A DNA stretch of 13,947 bases, taken from assembly GCA_964643965.1 (NCBI GenBank), contig CAZXVH010000126.1, forward strand, positions 1-13,947. The letters are read 5' to 3'. A program made the position numbers and the translations under genes. Under the pieces are notes generated by a model. That model saw nothing but the letters and a program-made list of their open reading frames with translations. It ran no database searches and had not been told where the DNA came from. The DNA is from GCA-2746795 sp964643965 (GTDB lineage: Bacteria > Chloroflexota > Anaerolineae > Promineifilales > Promineifilaceae). Shown here piece by piece: positions 11,857 through 13,947 of the stretch (position 1 is the first letter of the stretch; each line of letters starts with the position of its first letter).

Positions 11857-13668
11857 TCACTCCACGAACAAATCAACCACCTCAAACCTGGTCACATCTA
11901 CCAAACCCAGGTCGGAGATACGCAGTTCGGGGATGACGACGAGGGCCAGCAGACTGAGCTGCATGTAGGCGTTGTGCAAGGTGCAGCCACATTCGGCCAT
12001 GGCTGCCACCATACGCGCCGCTTTGTCGGCCACAATTTCGGCGCGTTCGTCAGACATTAGGCCAGCGATGGGCAGTTCGACGAGGGCGATTTCTACGCCG
12101 TCTTTGAAGACGACGACCCCGCCGCCCACTGCGCCCAGACGGTTGGCGGCCAGGGCCATGTTGCTCTTACTGGTTCCGGTCACAAGCATGTGGTGGCTGT
12201 CGTGGGCGACGGTGGTGGCCACGGCGCAGGGGGCGTTGAAGCCAAAGCCTTGCACGAAGCCGTTGGTGACGCCGCCGGTGGCTTGATGGCGCTCGACCAG
12301 AGCTATCTGGCACACGTCTTGCCCCGGATCGCCCATCACCAGGCCGTTTTCAACGGGCAAGGCATAAGTGAGAGCGCGGGTGGGCGCCTGGTTTTCCACG
12401 ACGCCGATGACGCGAGTTTTGATTGAGGATGGGGGATGGCGGATGGCGGATGGCGGCAGTATCACGTCAAAGTCTTGCGCTTCTAGTTGTTTGCCCAGTT
12501 TGACGCTGTTTTTGGCGAAGGCGGGATAGTTGTAGGGAGGCAGATTGGTGGCTAAACGGCCGTTTTCCGCCACCACCTCTCCTCCCGCAATCACCAACTC
12601 AATGGGCAGCGCGACCAAATCACTGCTAATGACGATATCGGCATAACGGCCAGGGGTGATGGAGCCAATGTCCTTTTCTACGCCGAAATGTTCAGCGGTG
12701 TTGAGCGTTGCCATTTGGATGGCGGTGATCGGTTTAAGTCCCTGGGCGATGGCGTGGCGCACCACCCGGTTCATGTGGCCTTCATGGACGAGCGTGCCGG
12801 AGTGGCTGTCGTCGGTGCAGAGGATGAAGTTGCGGCTGTCGAGACCATGTTCGGTGATCGCTTTGATCTGGCTGGCGACATCATACCAGGCGGAACCGAG
12901 GCGCAGCATCGCTTTCATGCCCTGGCGCACCCGGGCGATGGCGTCTTCGACGCGGGTGCCTTCGTGGTCGTCGGCGGGGCCGCCCGCCACGTAGCCGTGG
13001 AAGGGGCGTCCCAGGTCGGGAGAGGCGTAATGGCCGCCGATGACTTTGCCGGTTTTCCGGGTTTCGGCCATTTCGGCGTGCATCCTGGCGTCGCTCATGA
13101 AGACGCCGGGAAAGTTCATCATTTCGCCCAGGCCGATGATGCCGGGCCAGCCCATGGCCTCTGCTACTTCAGCGGGGCCGATGGTTGCGCCGGGCGTTTC
13201 CAGGCCAGGGGCGCTGGGCACACAACTGGGTATTTGCACGTAGATGTTGATGGGCAGGGTTTGCGCTTCGTCGTGCATCAGTTTGACGCCGGGCAAACCC
13301 AGCACATTGGCGATTTCGTGGGGGTCGATGAACATGCTGGTGGTGCCGTGGGGGATGACGGCGCGGGCGAATTCGGTGACGGTGACCATGCCGCTTTCCA
13401 CATGCATGTGGGCGTCACATAATCCGGGGATGAGATAACGGCCGTTTCCCTCCACAACTTCTGTCTCTTCCCCAATGGTGTAACTGGCGTCTTCGCCCAC
13501 ATAGGCGATGCGACTCTGATAGATGGCTATGTCTGTATTGGGGATGATTTCGCCGCTGTGGACGTTGAGCCAACGGCCGTTACGGATTACCATCGTGGCC
13601 GGTTTACGCCCCATCGCCACGTCTACTAAATCTTTACTCAGTTCATGCCAGGGTTGTCGGGTTGTCAT
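11857..13668 (-). CDS. ade: adenine deaminase
   Basis: Amidohydrolase converting adenine to hypoxanthine and ammonia in purine salvage. Full length at 603 residues. The metal-site motifs are DAHMHVESGM (H87, H89), DPHE (H117), GLGEMMN (E182), GGHY (H213) and CTDDSHSG (D286). The C-terminal ade-specific domain (about 418-603) includes GFVQGFGF, AHDSHH and LPIAGLMSD. AAGGAG (13675-13680), six bases before the ATG, fixes the start. Upstream are only repeat arrays, so no neighbour shares its mRNA. Odd point: residues about 404-417 (PPSAIRHPPSSI region), between the two domains, are encoded by heptamer repeats (12427-12454) and appear to be an insertion. Three AACGGCCGTT copies encode NGR tripeptides (NGRW, NGRY, NGRL). 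Confidence 0.96.
   Translation of the reverse strand: MTTRQPWHELSKDLVDVAMGRKPATMVIRNGRWLNVHSGEIIPNTDIAIYQSRIAYVGEDASYTIGEETEVVEGNGRYLIPGLCDAHMHVESGMVTVTEFARAVIPHGTTSMFIDPHEIANVLGLPGVKLMHDEAQTLPINIYVQIPSCVPSAPGLETPGATIGPAEVAEAMGWPGIIGLGEMMNFPGVFMSDARMHAEMAETRKTGKVIGGHYASPDLGRPFHGYVAGGPADDHEGTRVEDAIARVRQGMKAMLRLGSAWYDVASQIKAITEHGLDSRNFILCTDDSHSGTLVHEGHMNRVVRHAIAQGLKPITAIQMATLNTAEHFGVEKDIGSITPGRYADIVISSDLVALPIELVIAGGEVVAENGRLATNLPPYNYPAFAKNSVKLGKQLEAQDFDVILPPSAIRHPPSSIKTRVIGVVENQAPTRALTYALPVENGLVMGDPGQDVCQIALVERHQATGGVTNGFVQGFGFNAPCAVATTVAHDSHHMLVTGTSKSNMALAANRLGAVGGGVVVFKDGVEIALVELPIAGLMSDERAEIVADKAARMVAAMAECGCTLHNAYMQLSLLALVVIPELRISDLGLVDVTRFEVVDLFVE
12427..12454. repeat. GGATGGC heptamer repeats inside ade
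   Basis: Four consecutive units (GGATGGG, then three GGATGGC) form 28 bases; GATTGA before and GGCAGT after look like degenerate units. On the coding strand the unit is GCCATCC, read through all three frames in turn. The whole atypical stretch (about 12418-12459, 42 bases) is a multiple of three, so the frame is kept. Confidence 0.88.
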
Positions 13669-13688
13669 CTAAAGCTCCTTGTCGTTGA

Positions 13689-13857
13689 TTAGTCGAATAG
13701 TCTTGTAGTCGGGTAGTCGGGTAGTCGGGTAGTCAGATAGTCTTGTAGTCGGGTAGTCGGGTAGTCGGGTAGTCAAATAGTCTTGTAGTCGGGTAGTCGG
13801 GCAGTCGGGTAGTCAAATAGTCTTGTAGTCGGGTAGTCAAATAGTCGGGTAGTCGGT
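13689..13857. repeat. octanucleotide array (GGGTAGTC)n with 40-base superunits
   Basis: Units of eight bases share a TAGTC core with variable three-base spacers (GGG, AAA, AGA, TTG). They are organised into higher-order 40-base units starting at 13701, 13741 and 13781, differing by single bases, then a shortened copy at 13821 lacking two octamers. This implies growth by duplication of five-octamer blocks. The array begins eight bases upstream of the ade ribosome binding site, in the region where the ade promoter should be; none is clear to me. Confidence 0.93.
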
Positions 13858-13893
13858 TCGTTGGCGCATTGCTCTCTGATTACCGATAACCGC

Positions 13894-13947
13894 TCACTGT
13901 TCACTGTCCACTGTCCACTGTCCACTGTCCACTGTCCACTGTCCACT
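13894..13947. repeat. heptanucleotide array (CCACTGT)n, right end
   Basis: Two TCACTGT units are followed by CCACTGT units to the window edge, almost eight units in all. The ACTGT core matches the heptamers inside the glycine aptamer at 151-222. The 13858-13893 stretch between the two arrays shows nothing recognisable. Confidence 0.95.

Noticed and set aside
12688..13422. Long + strand open frame antisense to ade
   Set aside because: Composition is a mirror of ade codons and no domain is recognisable; ade is complete and full length on the other strand.
13689..13857. CRISPR array
   Set aside because: The period is eight bases, with no unique 30-base spacers and no cas genes; this is a simple tandem repeat with a 40-base superunit.

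Overview
The window looks like a chromosomal stretch of a free-living bacterium of the Chloroflexota, most likely Anaerolineae-like. This is an inference. The support is a membrane glycosyltransferase whose soluble C-terminal domain is typical of that phylum, housekeeping genes with Gram-positive-like and deep-branching flavour, many short tandem repeats between genes, and a very frequent 10-bp palindrome, AACGGCCGTT (15 exact copies).

Layout. 1-324: a minus-strand glycine riboswitch serving a gene left of the window; its first aptamer has its P2 region filled with heptamer repeats, and a probable second aptamer runs into an octamer repeat array at the window edge. 325-1485: alanine racemase (+), closed by a strong terminator. 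1679-2452: exonuclease III (+), possibly leaderless. 2542-4596: a GT39/ArnT-like membrane glycosyltransferase (+). 4644-7606: a two-gene, AT-richer cassette (+) that reads as a restriction-modification or defence pair: a PD-(D/E)XK nuclease-like protein translationally coupled to a Zn-ribbon DNA methylase of the COG1743/DUF1156 type. 7641-8584: folate genes folB-folK (-). 8684-10530: a polyprenyl-phosphate glycosyltransferase followed by an alpha/beta hydrolase (-). 10810-11763: a second family-2 glycosyltransferase (+), preceded by a perfect 34-bp palindrome. 11857-13668: adenine deaminase (-). 13669-13947: octamer and heptamer repeat arrays.

How the genes work together. folB and folK are consecutive steps of folate synthesis. 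The GtrB-like enzyme probably makes a polyprenyl-phosphate sugar, the kind of donor used by GT-C enzymes such as the one at 2542-4596. The second family-2 enzyme suggests cell-surface glycan work. The other genes (alr, xthA, ade) are independent housekeeping functions.

The most unusual content is not one gene but the way small repeats invade functional sequence: inside a riboswitch aptamer, at the alr stop codon, inside ade, and as self-complementary hairpin elements inside two open reading frames (the GT39 gene and folK), always with the reading frame kept.
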